From Alphaproteobacteria bacterium UBA2903 (GTDB lineage Bacteria; Pseudomonadota; Alphaproteobacteria; CAAGCB01; CAG-977): a stretch of 51,725 nucleotides of DNA. The position numbers were made by a program, and so were the translations under genes. Positions 8,514 to 17,031 of the stretch are shown in pieces. The notes under the pieces are model-generated. The model was given only the letters and a program-made list of their open reading frames with translations. It had not been told where the DNA came from and made no database searches. The number at the start of each line of letters is the position of its first letter. The first letter of the stretch is position 1. The stretch covers positions 12,572 through 64,296 of the forward strand of contig DEDN01000020.1 in assembly GCA_002349565.1 (NCBI GenBank), given 5' to 3'.

Positions 8514-11351
8514 TTATCCGTTGTTCAAGTTTTTCAATTTTTCGACAATCAGCGTCATTTTGCTGCCGAACGATCCTTTGACGAAAACGACGTCGCCGGG
8601 GCGGACGGCTTGGGCGACGGTATCCGCCAATTCCGCGGAAGTCAAGGCTTTTGCGCCTTGATTTTCGGGGGGCAGATTGTCAAACAGCTTGCCCGTTTCG
8701 ATGCCCGCCGCGAACACAAGGTCGATGTGATTGTCTTCAATGCTTTTTTTCAATCCCAGATGCAGGCTTTCGGATTCATCGCCCAGTTCCAGCATATCGC
8801 CCAAAACGGCAATGCGGCGACCGTCCTTTTCGGGGGCGAGCGTGCCGAGGACTTCCAGTCCCGCCGCCATGGATTCGGGGTTGGCGTTATACGCGTCGTC
8901 TATCAGCGTGAATTCGCCGCCCGCGCAGGGCAGGACGTAACGCTTGCCGCGTCCCGCCGTCGGGTACAGCCGCCCCAAACTTTGCAAAGCCGAAGCCATG
9001 TCGACGTTCAAAGCGTCCAAAACACCCACGACCGCAAGGCTGTTCATGACTTGATGTTTCCCCGGCATGTGCAGGGTGTAGGAATAGCGCGCAGGTTCGA
9101 CGCGGGCGGTGACAAGCGTTTCGTCAGCCGTTTCGGCGCAGTAAATCAGCCCGACGCTGTTTTCGGCGCGCGTGCCGAACGTGCGGATGTCCGTCAGTCC
9201 CGCTTTTTTGGCTTCTTTTGCCAACAGTTCGAATTGCGGATTGTCGGCGTTCAAAAATACGATGCCTTTGTCGGTCATGCCTTCGAAAATTTCGGCTTTG
9301 GCAAGGGCGGTGTCGTCGGGGGTTTTGAAAAATTCGTGGTGCGCCGTGCCGATCATGGTGATGACGGCGATGTCGGGGCGGGTCAGGGCGGTCAGCTCCG
9401 CCATTTCGCCCGCATGGTTGATACCCATTTCAATCACGGCGAAATCCGTTTTTTCGGGCATGCGCGCCAACGTCAAAGGCAAGCCGATGTTGTTGTTCAG
9501 ATTGCCCGTGGTCGTGTGAGTCCGTCCGACCGAAGACAACGCGATTTTCAGCATTTCCTTTGTGCTGGTTTTGCCGGAACTGCCTGTAACGCCGATGATT
9601 TTCGCCGATGTTCTGGAACGCGCGGCAACAGCCAAATCGTTTAACGCTTTGGTCGTATCGGACACCAGAATCACTTGTTCCAAAGGAATGTTTTCAGGCA
9701 GTTTCGACACCAGAACGCCAGCCGCACCTTTTTCCAAAGCTTGCGCCGCGAAAGCGTGTCCGTCCAGCCGTTCGCCGATTAAAGCGATGTACAAATCGCC
9801 CGCCCTGACGGTGCGCGAATCAATCGAAACGCCCGTTATCGCAAAGTCGCTGCCCGCGCGCCCGTTTGTCGCGTGCGCCACGGCTTCCGCCGTCCATAAC
9901 GGCGTATCCGCCAAAGCGACGGCTTTGCGGACTTCCTCGCGGTCGTCAAAAGGATGCATGACGCCCTTTATCAGCTGTCCCGTTTCGTGTCCTTTGCCCG
10001 CGACGACCAGAATGTCGCCCGCTTCCAGCTGTTCGACGGCTTCCTCGATTGCCAAAGCGCGGCTGCCGACGTTGATGCCTTTGGGGCAGGCGGGCAAAAT
10101 CGCGGCGCGGATAATCGCCGGTTCTTCGGAACGGGGGTTGTCGTCCGTGACGTAAACCACATCCGCCAAAGCGTTGCAAATCGCGCCCATTTGAGGACGC
10201 TTTCCGGGGTCGCGGTCGCCGCCGCAGCCGAACACGACGCACAAGCGGTTCTTTGTGTGCGGGCGCAGAGCGTTCAAAACGGTTTCCAAAGCGTCGGGCG
10301 TATGCGCGTAATCGACATACACCGCCGCGCCGTTTTTGCGGTCGGCGACATGTTCCAAACGCCCCGGCGCGCCTTTCAGCGTTTCAAGCGCTTTGACGCA
10401 CGCGTCCGCGTCTTCGCCCGTCGCCAGAACCAAGCCCAAAGCGCAAAGGGCGTTCATGGCTTGGAACGTTCCCGCCAAAGGCAGATGAATCGAATACGCT
10501 TTGCCCAGAATTTCCAGTTCCAAATGCTGCCCGTTCGTTTCGTGGCGTGCGGAAATCAGCCGCAAAGCTTTGGCTTTTTTGCCGTAGTCGAGAATCTTCA
10601 AGCCGCGCTGCCGGCAATAGTCGGCGATATGGTCGTATTCGGGAATGTCAGCGTTCAAAACAACGGTTTTCGTTGACAGCGGGCGGTCGAACAAGCCCAG
10701 CTTCGCCGCCAGATAGTTTTCCATTGTTTTGTGATAATCCAAATGGTCGCGCGTGATGTTCGTAAAGCCCGCCGCGGCAATGGCGACGCCGTCGATTCGA
10801 TGCTGTTCGATGCCGTGCGAAGACGCTTCGAACGCCAGATGATTGTAGCCTTTGTCCGCCAAATCTTTCAGTTCGGAATGAAGCGTGACCGAATCGGGCG
10901 TGGTCAGCGAGCCGTATGTCGCGAATTCAGCCGTCAAAACGCCCAAAGTGCCGACGCTTGCGCCTTTTTTGCCCAAACAATCCCAAATTTGGCGGCAGAA
11001 ATTCGCCGTGGAGGTTTTGCCGTTCGTGCCTGTGACGCACACCGCCGTTTCGGGCTGTTTGCCGTAAAACGCGGCGGCGATTAAAGCCAAAGCTTGGCGC
11101 GCGTCGTCGGCTTTGATGTAAATCAAGCCGTTGTCGGGCAGATTTTCAGCCGTTTCGGGAACCAAAGCCGCAACCGCGCCCGCTTCCTTTGCGTCCGCCA
11201 GAAAAGCCGTGCCGTCGGCTTTGACGCCGGGCAGAGCGGCGAACAGAAAGTTTTTGCCGACTTTTCTGGAATCCGCCGTCAAGCCGTCAATGTCGCAATC
11301 CGCGCCCGTGTAAGGAATGTTTGCTTTGTTTAAAAGGTCTGTCAGTCGCAC
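8514..11351 (-). CDS. murE-murF: Fused MurE-MurF ligase (UDP-MurNAc-tripeptide synthetase / D-Ala-D-Ala adding enzyme)
   Basis: One 945-residue reading frame contains two complete Mur ligases. Residues 1-480 are MurE: ATP loop TGTNGKTS at 107-114, VDYAHTPD at 346-353 and DNPRSEEP at 404-411, the motif that marks meso-diaminopimelate-specific MurE. Residues 484-945 are MurF: WTAEAVAHATNG at its start, ATP loop TGSSGKTSTK at 589-598, and AYNANPESM further on. No stop or linker separates them. The product would add meso-DAP and then D-Ala-D-Ala to the stem peptide. The start is GTG at 11351 with AAGGAG about eight bases upstream. Fusions of this type are known but uncommon; normally these are two adjacent genes in this order. 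Confidence 0.95.
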   Translation of the reverse strand: MRLTDLLNKANIPYTGADCDIDGLTADSRKVGKNFLFAALPGVKADGTAFLADAKEAGAVAALVPETAENLPDNGLIYIKADDARQALALIAAAFYGKQPETAVCVTGTNGKTSTANFCRQIWDCLGKKGASVGTLGVLTAEFATYGSLTTPDSVTLHSELKDLADKGYNHLAFEASSHGIEQHRIDGVAIAAAGFTNITRDHLDYHKTMENYLAAKLGLFDRPLSTKTVVLNADIPEYDHIADYCRQRGLKILDYGKKAKALRLISARHETNGQHLELEILGKAYSIHLPLAGTFQAMNALCALGLVLATGEDADACVKALETLKGAPGRLEHVADRKNGAAVYVDYAHTPDALETVLNALRPHTKNRLCVVFGCGGDRDPGKRPQMGAICNALADVVYVTDDNPRSEEPAIIRAAILPACPKGINVGSRALAIEEAVEQLEAGDILVVAGKGHETGQLIKGVMHPFDDREEVRKAVALADTPLWTAEAVAHATNGRAGSDFAITGVSIDSRTVRAGDLYIALIGERLDGHAFAAQALEKGAAGVLVSKLPENIPLEQVILVSDTTKALNDLAVAARSRTSAKIIGVTGSSGKTSTKEMLKIALSSVGRTHTTTGNLNNNIGLPLTLARMPEKTDFAVIEMGINHAGEMAELTALTRPDIAVITMIGTAHHEFFKTPDDTALAKAEIFEGMTDKGIVFLNADNPQFELLAKEAKKAGLTDIRTFGTRAENSVGLIYCAETADETLVTARVEPARYSYTLHMPGKHQVMNSLAVVGVLDALNVDMASALQSLGRLYPTAGRGKRYVLPCAGGEFTLIDDAYNANPESMAAGLEVLGTLAPEKDGRRIAVLGDMLELGDESESLHLGLKKSIEDNHIDLVFAAGIETGKLFDNLPPENQGAKALTSAELADTVAQAVRPGDVVFVKGSFGSKMTLIVEKLKNLNNG

Positions 11352-11382
11352 GTTTTGTTTCTCCTTCGTGCGCAGGAGCGGT

Positions 11383-13122
11383 TCACTCCTGCGTTTCTAA
11401 AGCTGATTTGACGTACGGCGCTTCGCGTTTGGGATCGAACGGACGGGGCATGATTCCCAGCTGCGGCGCAACCGTCGTAATAATCTGTTCAGCCGTCGGC
11501 ACGGCGTTCCACGCCGCGGTGTTCAGGTAGTAGGTTTCTTTGATCTTCTTGGGCGAATCAAGCATGACCATCAAAACATACTGCGGATCGTCCATCGGAA
11601 AAGCCGACAAAAACGACGTGCGCAAAGATCCTTCGACATATTTGCCGTTGACCAGCTTTCGCGCCGATCCCGTTTTGCCGCCGACTTCAAATCCCGCGAC
11701 GTTCGCGCGCCGACCCGAACCTTTGATGACGACTTCGCGCATAATAGCGCGCATTGTTTTGGATGTCTTGTCAGAAATGACTCTGTGACCGACAATTTCT
11801 TTGCCGGAACGGCGGGACAGCAATGTCGGCGTGTGATAAACGCCGCCGTTTACAACCGCCGCTGCCGCCGCGACGACATGCAGGGGCGATACGGACAGCC
11901 CGTAGCCGTAACCGATGGTCGCCGTGCTGACATCGCGCCATTTTTCGGGGTAAAGCGGGCGTCCCTTTTCGGGCAGTTCGATTTGGGGCGCATTGAAAAA
12001 TCCGAATTTCTGCAGATATTCGCGCTGTTTTTCAGCCCCGACCGCCAAAGCGATTTTCGCCGATCCGATGTTCGACGAATGAATCATGATTTCGGGGACG
12101 CTGAGTTCGCGGCGCAGTTTCGGCACGTCTTGAATGGTATAGTTTGCCAAAACGACGGGGTGGGACGCGTCAACGGTGTCGGTTACTTTGATTTTCTTTG
12201 TTTCCAGCCCGATGGCGGTGTTAAACATTTTCATCACCGAACCGACTTCGTAAACCCCCAAAGTCGCCGCATTGAACAGGTTGCTTTTGGCGGCGTTCTG
12301 CAGGTTGTTCGGATCGAAGTCGGGCAGGGAAACCATGGACACGATTTCACCCGTTTTCGCGTTCATCAAAACGGCGGCGCCCCCCTCGGCGGAGTATTTT
12401 CCGATATTTTCGCTCAGCACCGCGCGCACCGACGACTGAATGCCGACATCTAGCGACAGGCGGACGGTTTCTTTGCTTTCCGACAGTTTTTTGTTGAACG
12501 CTTTTTCCGCGCCGGAAATGCCTTTGTTGTCGATGTCCGTTGATCCCAAAACGTGGGCGAACAGCGATCCTTGCGGGTAAATGCGCATTTCTTTGATTTC
12601 AAAGTTCAGCTGCGGAAAGCCCAGCCGGTTGGCTTCGTAAAGTTCGCGGGGAATCAGGTTGCGCTTGACGTACACGAATTTTTTGCCGCTTTTCAGTTTT
12701 TTCAGCAAAGATTTGTATTTGACGTCGGGCAGGGTTTCTGCCAAAGCGGCGGCGAGAGTTTCGGGGTTTTTCAAATTTTCCGTGTCAACGTACAAATCCG
12801 CGGACGGCAGACTGGTTGCCAAAACAACGCCGTTGCGGTCGGTGATGTCCGCGCGGTTCATTTTGATGTCAACGGCGCGGGTTTGCGGTTTTTCCTCTCT
12901 GCGGAGTGCGGGGGCGGCGCCGCGCAGGGAAATGCGGCACAGCTGACCGCCGACGATTGCGAACGCGACGCAAAAGCCCAACATGGTGACCAGCAGCCGC
13001 CCTTTGCCCGCTTCCAATGTTTTTCCCGCCTGTTTGTCCGCAAAACGGAATCGTTCGGGCAGGGGAAGCTCGCAGCCCAGTTTGTACGCGATATCGTTTT
13101 TTTTGCGGCGGCGTCCGAACAT
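11383..13122 (-). CDS. ftsI: Septal D,D-transpeptidase FtsI (PBP3)
   Basis: FtsI is the class B penicillin-binding protein that crosslinks septal peptidoglycan in the periplasm. The 579-residue product has one N-terminal membrane anchor (about 43-62), a dimerisation domain, and the transpeptidase domain with all three active-site motifs: SVMK at 295-298 (nucleophilic serine), SSN at 349-351 and KTG at 483-485. It starts six bases after ftsL. Length is normal, and the active site appears intact. Confidence 0.96.
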   Translation of the reverse strand: MFGRRRKKNDIAYKLGCELPLPERFRFADKQAGKTLEAGKGRLLVTMLGFCVAFAIVGGQLCRISLRGAAPALRREEKPQTRAVDIKMNRADITDRNGVVLATSLPSADLYVDTENLKNPETLAAALAETLPDVKYKSLLKKLKSGKKFVYVKRNLIPRELYEANRLGFPQLNFEIKEMRIYPQGSLFAHVLGSTDIDNKGISGAEKAFNKKLSESKETVRLSLDVGIQSSVRAVLSENIGKYSAEGGAAVLMNAKTGEIVSMVSLPDFDPNNLQNAAKSNLFNAATLGVYEVGSVMKMFNTAIGLETKKIKVTDTVDASHPVVLANYTIQDVPKLRRELSVPEIMIHSSNIGSAKIALAVGAEKQREYLQKFGFFNAPQIELPEKGRPLYPEKWRDVSTATIGYGYGLSVSPLHVVAAAAAVVNGGVYHTPTLLSRRSGKEIVGHRVISDKTSKTMRAIMREVVIKGSGRRANVAGFEVGGKTGSARKLVNGKYVEGSLRTSFLSAFPMDDPQYVLMVMLDSPKKIKETYYLNTAAWNAVPTAEQIITTVAPQLGIMPRPFDPKREAPYVKSALETQE

Positions 13123-13128
13123 GGGCGG

Positions 13129-13449
13129 TTACTCCCGCACCGAAGCGAGCGAAACGCGGATCAGCCCTGTTTCCGGTTGTTTGTTTTTAAACGGAATTGC
13201 GGCGAAAGAAATAATCTGTTCCCCCGTAATCGGCTTCATTTTCGCATGCCGTTCGCTTAAATTCCGAATCCTTTGCGGGTCGTTCAAATAGGTCCATTCC
13301 GCTTTTAAAACATGAATGGCTTTTTGGTCGGATTCGATTTGAGCGTTGACCGCCGCCAATTCCTTTTCCAAGCCGATAACGCGGTTTTTGATGACGAACA
13401 TTCCCGTCGCCATTGCCGCAAACATCATAATCAGAACAAAACGCGCCAT
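13129..13449 (-). CDS. ftsL: Cell division protein FtsL
   Basis: This small bitopic protein has 106 residues: a membrane segment at the extreme N-terminus (MARFVLIMMFAAMATGMFVI) followed by a predicted coiled coil (about residues 25-55) and a short periplasmic tail with the pattern WTYLNDPQRIRNLSE, common in alphaproteobacterial FtsL. FtsL forms the FtsQLB complex that activates FtsWI. Sequence conservation in this family is poor, so the call rests on topology and on the position between rsmH and ftsI. Confidence 0.88.
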   Translation of the reverse strand: MARFVLIMMFAAMATGMFVIKNRVIGLEKELAAVNAQIESDQKAIHVLKAEWTYLNDPQRIRNLSERHAKMKPITGEQIISFAAIPFKNKQPETGLIRVSLASVRE

Positions 13450-13452
13450 GAA

Positions 13453-14385
13453 TCAGCCCTCCGCTTTTTCGGCAACGCGCAAACGGGCGGAGCGCGCGCG
13501 GGGGTTGCGAAGCGTTTCGGCTTCGGTCGGCAAAACCGGCTTTTTGGTGATTGTTTTCAAAGTTGCCGCCTGTTTTTCGACAACGGGCATATAGCGCGAC
13601 GGATTGGCGGTCTTGCCGCTTTTTTCCTGCATAAAGGTTTTGACGATGCGGTCTTCCAATGAATGAAAGGACACAACCGCCATTCTGCCGCCCGCTTTCA
13701 AAAGATCGTGCGCGGCGTTCAAACCGCTTTCCAGCTGTCCCAATTCGTCGTTGACGTAAATGCGCAAAGCTTGAAAGCTGCGGGTCGCGGGGTCGATGTC
13801 TTCGCGTTTGTGCGGAACGGCGCGGCGAATCAAATCGGCAAATTCCAAAGTCGTTTTGAACGGGGCTGTTTTGCGCCGTTCGACAACGGCGGCGGCAATG
13901 CGGCGGGAAAAGCGTTCTTCGCCGTATTTGTAAATGATGTCGGCGATTTCGCGTTCGCCGAACGTGTTTAAAACATCGGCGGCGGACAGACCGTTTTGGC
14001 TCATCCGCATATCAAGCGCGCCGTCTTTTTGAAACGAAAAGCCCCGTTCCGCGCGGTCGATTTGCATCGAGGAAACCCCGATGTCCAGCATAACGCCGTC
14101 AACAAAATCGACGCCTTCTCCGCGCACCAGTTCAGCCATTTCGCCGAACGTGCCGTGCAATAAGTGCAGGCGTCCTTTGTAAGCGTCAACCAGTTTTTGC
14201 CCTTCGCGAATTGCGTCGGGGTCGCGGTCGATGGCGTAAACGGTGCAGTCGGCGGCGTCCAGAACCGCGCGGGTATAGCCGCCCGCGCCGAACGTGCCGT
14301 CAACGTAAATTCCGCCGTCCTTGGGGGCGATGTTTTCAACGACTTCGTTTAACAAAACGGGAATGTGCGGCGCTTTTTCAGTCAT
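13453..14385 (-). CDS. rsmH: 16S rRNA (cytosine-1402-N4)-methyltransferase RsmH
   Basis: RsmH (MraW) methylates N4 of C1402 in the 16S rRNA P-site. The 310-residue product begins with HIPVLLNEVVENI, then the SAM-binding region DGTFGAGGYTRAVLD and VYAIDRDPDAI, followed by MLDIGVSSMQID and RAERGFSFQKDGALDMRM typical of the family, and the C-terminal FHSLEDRIVKTFM. The start overlaps the mraZ stop by eight bases. Length is normal. Confidence 0.96.
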   Translation of the reverse strand: MTEKAPHIPVLLNEVVENIAPKDGGIYVDGTFGAGGYTRAVLDAADCTVYAIDRDPDAIREGQKLVDAYKGRLHLLHGTFGEMAELVRGEGVDFVDGVMLDIGVSSMQIDRAERGFSFQKDGALDMRMSQNGLSAADVLNTFGEREIADIIYKYGEERFSRRIAAAVVERRKTAPFKTTLEFADLIRRAVPHKREDIDPATRSFQALRIYVNDELGQLESGLNAAHDLLKAGGRMAVVSFHSLEDRIVKTFMQEKSGKTANPSRYMPVVEKQAATLKTITKKPVLPTEAETLRNPRARSARLRVAEKAEG

Positions 14386-14857
14386 CGCTGCCCCCGTTTT
14401 TCAGCTTGAAGTGTTTGGCAAGCGCCTGTTCGCGGCGTTTCGCTGCCAGTTCTTCGTAAGTGTAGGGATTCCAAATCTGGAACGTTTTGCCTTTGCCGAC
14501 GAACAGGGCTTTGTCCGTAATGCCCGCATGCTTCAGCAGTTTTTCGGTCAAAACGATGCGTCCCGTCGAATCGAACGGAAATTCCTTGGCGTCCGCAAAA
14601 ATCAAGTCCGTCAAATCGTCCTGCTCGTCGGAAAAAGCGTCGAAAGAGCTTTCGATGTCGTTTGCCATTTTTTCCATCATTTCGGACGTGCGGCATTCAA
14701 TGCACGGCTGGCTGAACGACCGGAAAGCCGTCAACTGCGTTTCCTTTTGTTCCAATAAAGCCCGAAAATCCGCGGGGATGGACACGCGCCCCTTGGCATC
14801 CACTTTGTTCAAAGTGGTGTCGAGAAACAGACTGTATTTTCTGTCAGTCTTCGGCAT
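14378..14857 (-). CDS. mraZ: Transcriptional regulator MraZ
   Basis: MraZ is a DNA-binding protein with two tandem SpoVT/AbrB-like domains that oligomerises in rings and controls the dcw operon through repeated TGGG-type boxes in its own promoter. The 159-residue product shows the first domain at about 10-60 (NKVDAKGRVSIPADFRALL) and the second at about 85-135 (FDSTGRIVLTEKLLKHAGI, FQIWNP). It is the first gene of the operon and lies immediately downstream of a repeat array that fits its binding site. The start ATG at 14857 has AAAGGG upstream with a rather long spacer of 11 bases. Confidence 0.95.
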   Translation of the reverse strand: MPKTDRKYSLFLDTTLNKVDAKGRVSIPADFRALLEQKETQLTAFRSFSQPCIECRTSEMMEKMANDIESSFDAFSDEQDDLTDLIFADAKEFPFDSTGRIVLTEKLLKHAGITDKALFVGKGKTFQIWNPYTYEELAAKRREQALAKHFKLKNGGSDD

Positions 14858-14933
14858 GTGTCAAAACCCTTTCGTTTCCGTCCGTTTTCCGAACTTCTGG
14901 TTCGGTAGGCAAATTTTGCCCCGTGGACTCTTA

Positions 14934-14989
14934 TGGGATAGCATGGGATTTTATGGCGCGTCAATGGGTGAAAATGGTTTAAAACGGGA
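14934..14989. promoter_or_regulatory. Candidate MraZ operator array with embedded mraZ promoter
   Basis: Six TGGGN-like pentamers on the plus strand start at 14934 (TGGGA), 14944 (TGGGA), 14954 (TGGCG), 14965 (TGGGT), 14975 (TGGTT) and 14985 (CGGGA). The steps are 10, 10, 11, 10 and 10 bases, so all face one side of the helix. E. coli MraZ is known to bind TGGGN repeats spaced by five bases ahead of mraZ, which matches this spacing. Minus-strand promoter candidates lie inside the array: CATTTT-N17-TAAAAT (14976 to 14948) and TTGACG-N18-TATCCC (14964 to 14935). Binding here would cover the promoter, which suggests autoregulation. The repeats are directly visible; their role is inferred, and they are in the orientation opposite to transcription. 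Confidence 0.7.
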
Positions 14990-15167
14990 TAAGGCGGCAA
15001 AACGGGCAGAGGAGTTTTTAAAAATGACAAGGGATTCAGCCGTTTGCCATGGACGCAAAAAACGGACAAAAAAAATCAAAAATTTTTCGGGCGAAAATCG
15101 GGAATCGCATTTGTTCCCGTGATGTTCTCGGGCTGTAAAAAAGAATCGATTCGAATCGGAAAGAAAA
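14990..15167. other. Gene-free spacer between mraZ promoter and rnpB, with GANTC sites and a possible rnpB terminator
   Basis: I see no convincing gene here. The spacer contains five GANTC sites (15033, 15102, 15143, 15148, 15153); the last three are contiguous, and a sixth lies at 14926 by the mraZ promoter. GANTC is the target of the CcrM methyltransferase, whose marks GcrA reads, and gcrA is in this window. On the minus strand, downstream of rnpB, the inverted repeat CGGGAA/TTCCCG (15119-15114 and 15104-15099) followed by T-rich sequence may terminate rnpB. A T-run also follows the GANTC triplet at about 15141. Neither terminator is strong. Confidence 0.5.
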
Positions 15168-15528
15168 GCGTGTCAGACAATCTGTAAGCCGGGTTCTGTA
15201 ATCGACGATTATTCTTCTGCGGCAATCGTTGCCGATTGTCTGTAGCGACCTACCTTTGGCGGGGTCAGAAACGCCCCCTTTAAGAATAGCCTCATTTGGT
15301 CTTGCTTCCGATAGGGCTTGCCGTGCCTTTTCCGTTGCCGGAAAAGCGGTGCGCTCTTACCGCACCATTTCAACCTTGCCCGCTTGAATCAAGCGTCGGC
15401 GGAATTTTTTCTGTTGCGCTTTCCCTTGGGTTGCCCCAGCCGGACGTTATCCGGTATCGTGTTTCTGTGAAGCCCGGACTTTCCTCAACATGGACAAGCC
15501 ATGCAGCAATCGTCCGATCGTCTGACAC
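15168..15528 (-). ncRNA. rnpB: RNase P RNA (M1-type, class A)
   Basis: The catalytic RNA of RNase P, which matures tRNA 5' ends. On the minus strand the 5' end GTGTCAGAC (15528-15520) pairs with the 3' end GTCTGACAC (15178-15170) to form helix P1. Conserved landmarks are GAGGAAAGTCCGGGCT near the 5' side, the CR-II/III stretch with GGGAAAGCGCAACAGAAA, and ACAGAACCCGGCTTACAG near the 3' end. The length of about 360 bases fits class A. The gene starts 32 bases after the stop of the HAD phosphatase gene and has a clear promoter of its own. Confidence 0.95.
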
Positions 15529-15535
15529 GGGGCGT

Positions 15536-15564
15536 ACAGTACGGGGTTTAAGGCTTTGCGTCAA
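15536..15564 (-). promoter_or_regulatory. rnpB promoter
   Basis: On the minus strand TTGACG (15564-15559), a 17-base spacer and TACTGT (15541-15536) end eight bases before the predicted RNA 5' end at 15528. The -35 box contains the TGA stop codon of the upstream HAD phosphatase gene, so the promoter begins inside that coding region. Spacing and distance to the mature 5' end fit a sigma-70 type promoter. Confidence 0.75.
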
Positions 15565-16361
15565 CCGAATTCTTGCATTAAAACGGCGGCAAGCCCGTCA
15601 TTGTCGTTTGTATCGGCGATTTTGTCCGCGATTTGCTTGACATCGGCGGGGGCGTTTCCCATGGCGACGCCCATGCCCGCGAATTTCAGCATGTCTACGT
15701 CGTTGTAGTTGTCGCCGAACGCGATGACGTCCCGCGCCGTAATGCCGAAGCGTTCGCACAATACCGCCGCCGCCGCGGATTTCGACGCGGAGATGTTCAT
15801 GACTTCCAAATACGTCGGTTGGGATTTGTAAATGCGGCACATCGGATACAGCGGGGCAAAGTGCGCTTGAACTTTGTCCAAAACATCGGCGTCGCCCGTG
15901 CACAGGACTTTGTGAACGACGGCGTTGTCCGCCAGCAGTTCGGCAGGGTTGCCCTCGGTCATCGGGGCGTGTGTGATGCTTTGTTCGAAACGCAGCGAGG
16001 GCAGGCTTGCGTCATCGACAATCCAAAGCCTGTCGCTGTAGGTCGAACAGCACAAATCTGGAAATTCGGCATTGACGGCGCGTTTGATTTCAATCGCCAA
16101 AGCTTTGGTTAATCCGCTTTCCCAAACTTTGTTGTCGTTTTCGTCCCAAATCAAGGCGCCGCTGAAGCCGATGACGGGCATTTTGATTCCCAGCTCTTGA
16201 TTGATTTCGCGCACAGAAGACGGCTGGCGTCCCGATCCCAGTATGAAAGGAATCCCTTTTGAAACGACGTGCTGCGCGGCTTTGATTGTCGCGGGGGTCA
16301 GGCAATGATTCGAATTGACCAAAGTGCCGTCAATGTCGCTGAATACCATTTTATAAGTCAT
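15561..16361 (-). CDS. Cof-type HAD-IIB family phosphatase
   Basis: The 266-residue soluble protein has the HAD signature motifs: FSDIDGTLVNS at 7-17 (nucleophile aspartate), GSGR at about 42-45 (motif II), a lysine in the ASKSAAA segment (motif III) and AFGDNYNDVDML (motif IV). The large cap between motifs II and III is the IIB (Cof) type. Members dephosphorylate sugar phosphates and small nucleotides; the substrate cannot be read from the sequence. ATG at 16361 is chosen because AAAGGAG lies eight bases upstream. It overlaps the end of the amidase gene by 11 bases, so the two are likely co-transcribed. Confidence 0.88.
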   Translation of the reverse strand: MTYKMVFSDIDGTLVNSNHCLTPATIKAAQHVVSKGIPFILGSGRQPSSVREINQELGIKMPVIGFSGALIWDENDNKVWESGLTKALAIEIKRAVNAEFPDLCCSTYSDRLWIVDDASLPSLRFEQSITHAPMTEGNPAELLADNAVVHKVLCTGDADVLDKVQAHFAPLYPMCRIYKSQPTYLEVMNISASKSAAAAVLCERFGITARDVIAFGDNYNDVDMLKFAGMGVAMGNAPADVKQIADKIADTNDNDGLAAVLMQEFG

Positions 16362-17007
16362 GGGAAACTCCTTTCAAAACCGCGCTTATCCGTTCCAAAG
16401 TCCGCGTGCCGCCCGACAAGAGGGCTGCGGGGTAAAAATGCCTCTGAAAAGCCGTCACAGCGGCGTTCAAATCCGTCGTGTCGTAGCCGATTGACTTTAG
16501 CATGTTTTCAGCCGAATCGACAGGCGGAGAAAAGTCGTCCGTCCAAAAGCCTATACCGTTTTCCGCCAGCTTTGACCACGGGAACAGCTCGCCGGGGTCT
16601 TGCTTGCGCGTCGGGGCGACGTCGGAATGTCCCAAAACCGCCAAAATGCGGCGGCGGGACAGAATGTCCTTGCATAAAGCGATTAAAGCGTCGATTTGGG
16701 CGTCGGGAAACGGCGTGTATCCGAATTCGTGTCCTTTGTTGACCAGCTCGATACCGATGGACGCGCTGTTGATGTCCGTCATGCCCTGCCAATACGACAC
16801 CCCCGCGTGATGCGCACGATAAGCTTCGTCAACCAAAGCATAAGTGACGCCGTCGGTGTCAATGACGTAATGCGCGCTGACTTGCGCCGCGGGATCGCGC
16901 AGACGGTCAAGGGCTTGAGCCGCCGTTTGCATGCCCGTGTAGTGCATAATCAGCAGGCTGACGGGCAGCTTGCGTTCGGTAAAGTTGGGCGAGGGCAACA
17001 CTATCAT
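16351..17007 (-). CDS. N-acetylmuramoyl-L-alanine amidase, AmpD/AmiD type (Amidase_2)
   Basis: A zinc amidase that cuts between MurNAc and L-Ala in muropeptides. The 218-residue product has the Amidase_2 zinc ligands in LLIMHYTGM (histidine 22) and VLGHSDVAPTRKQDPG, plus HAGVSYW and SIGIELVN. The C-terminal 60 residues, with LKSIGYDTTDLNAAVTAFQR, look like a PG_binding_1 domain. No signal peptide or lipobox is visible, so a cytosolic AmpD-like role in recycling is more likely than the outer-membrane AmiD role. The gene starts a two-gene unit with the HAD phosphatase. Confidence 0.88.
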   Translation of the reverse strand: MIVLPSPNFTERKLPVSLLIMHYTGMQTAAQALDRLRDPAAQVSAHYVIDTDGVTYALVDEAYRAHHAGVSYWQGMTDINSASIGIELVNKGHEFGYTPFPDAQIDALIALCKDILSRRRILAVLGHSDVAPTRKQDPGELFPWSKLAENGIGFWTDDFSPPVDSAENMLKSIGYDTTDLNAAVTAFQRHFYPAALLSGGTRTLERISAVLKGVSHDL

Positions 17008-17031
17008 TTAACAACCTCGTAAGATTAAGTG

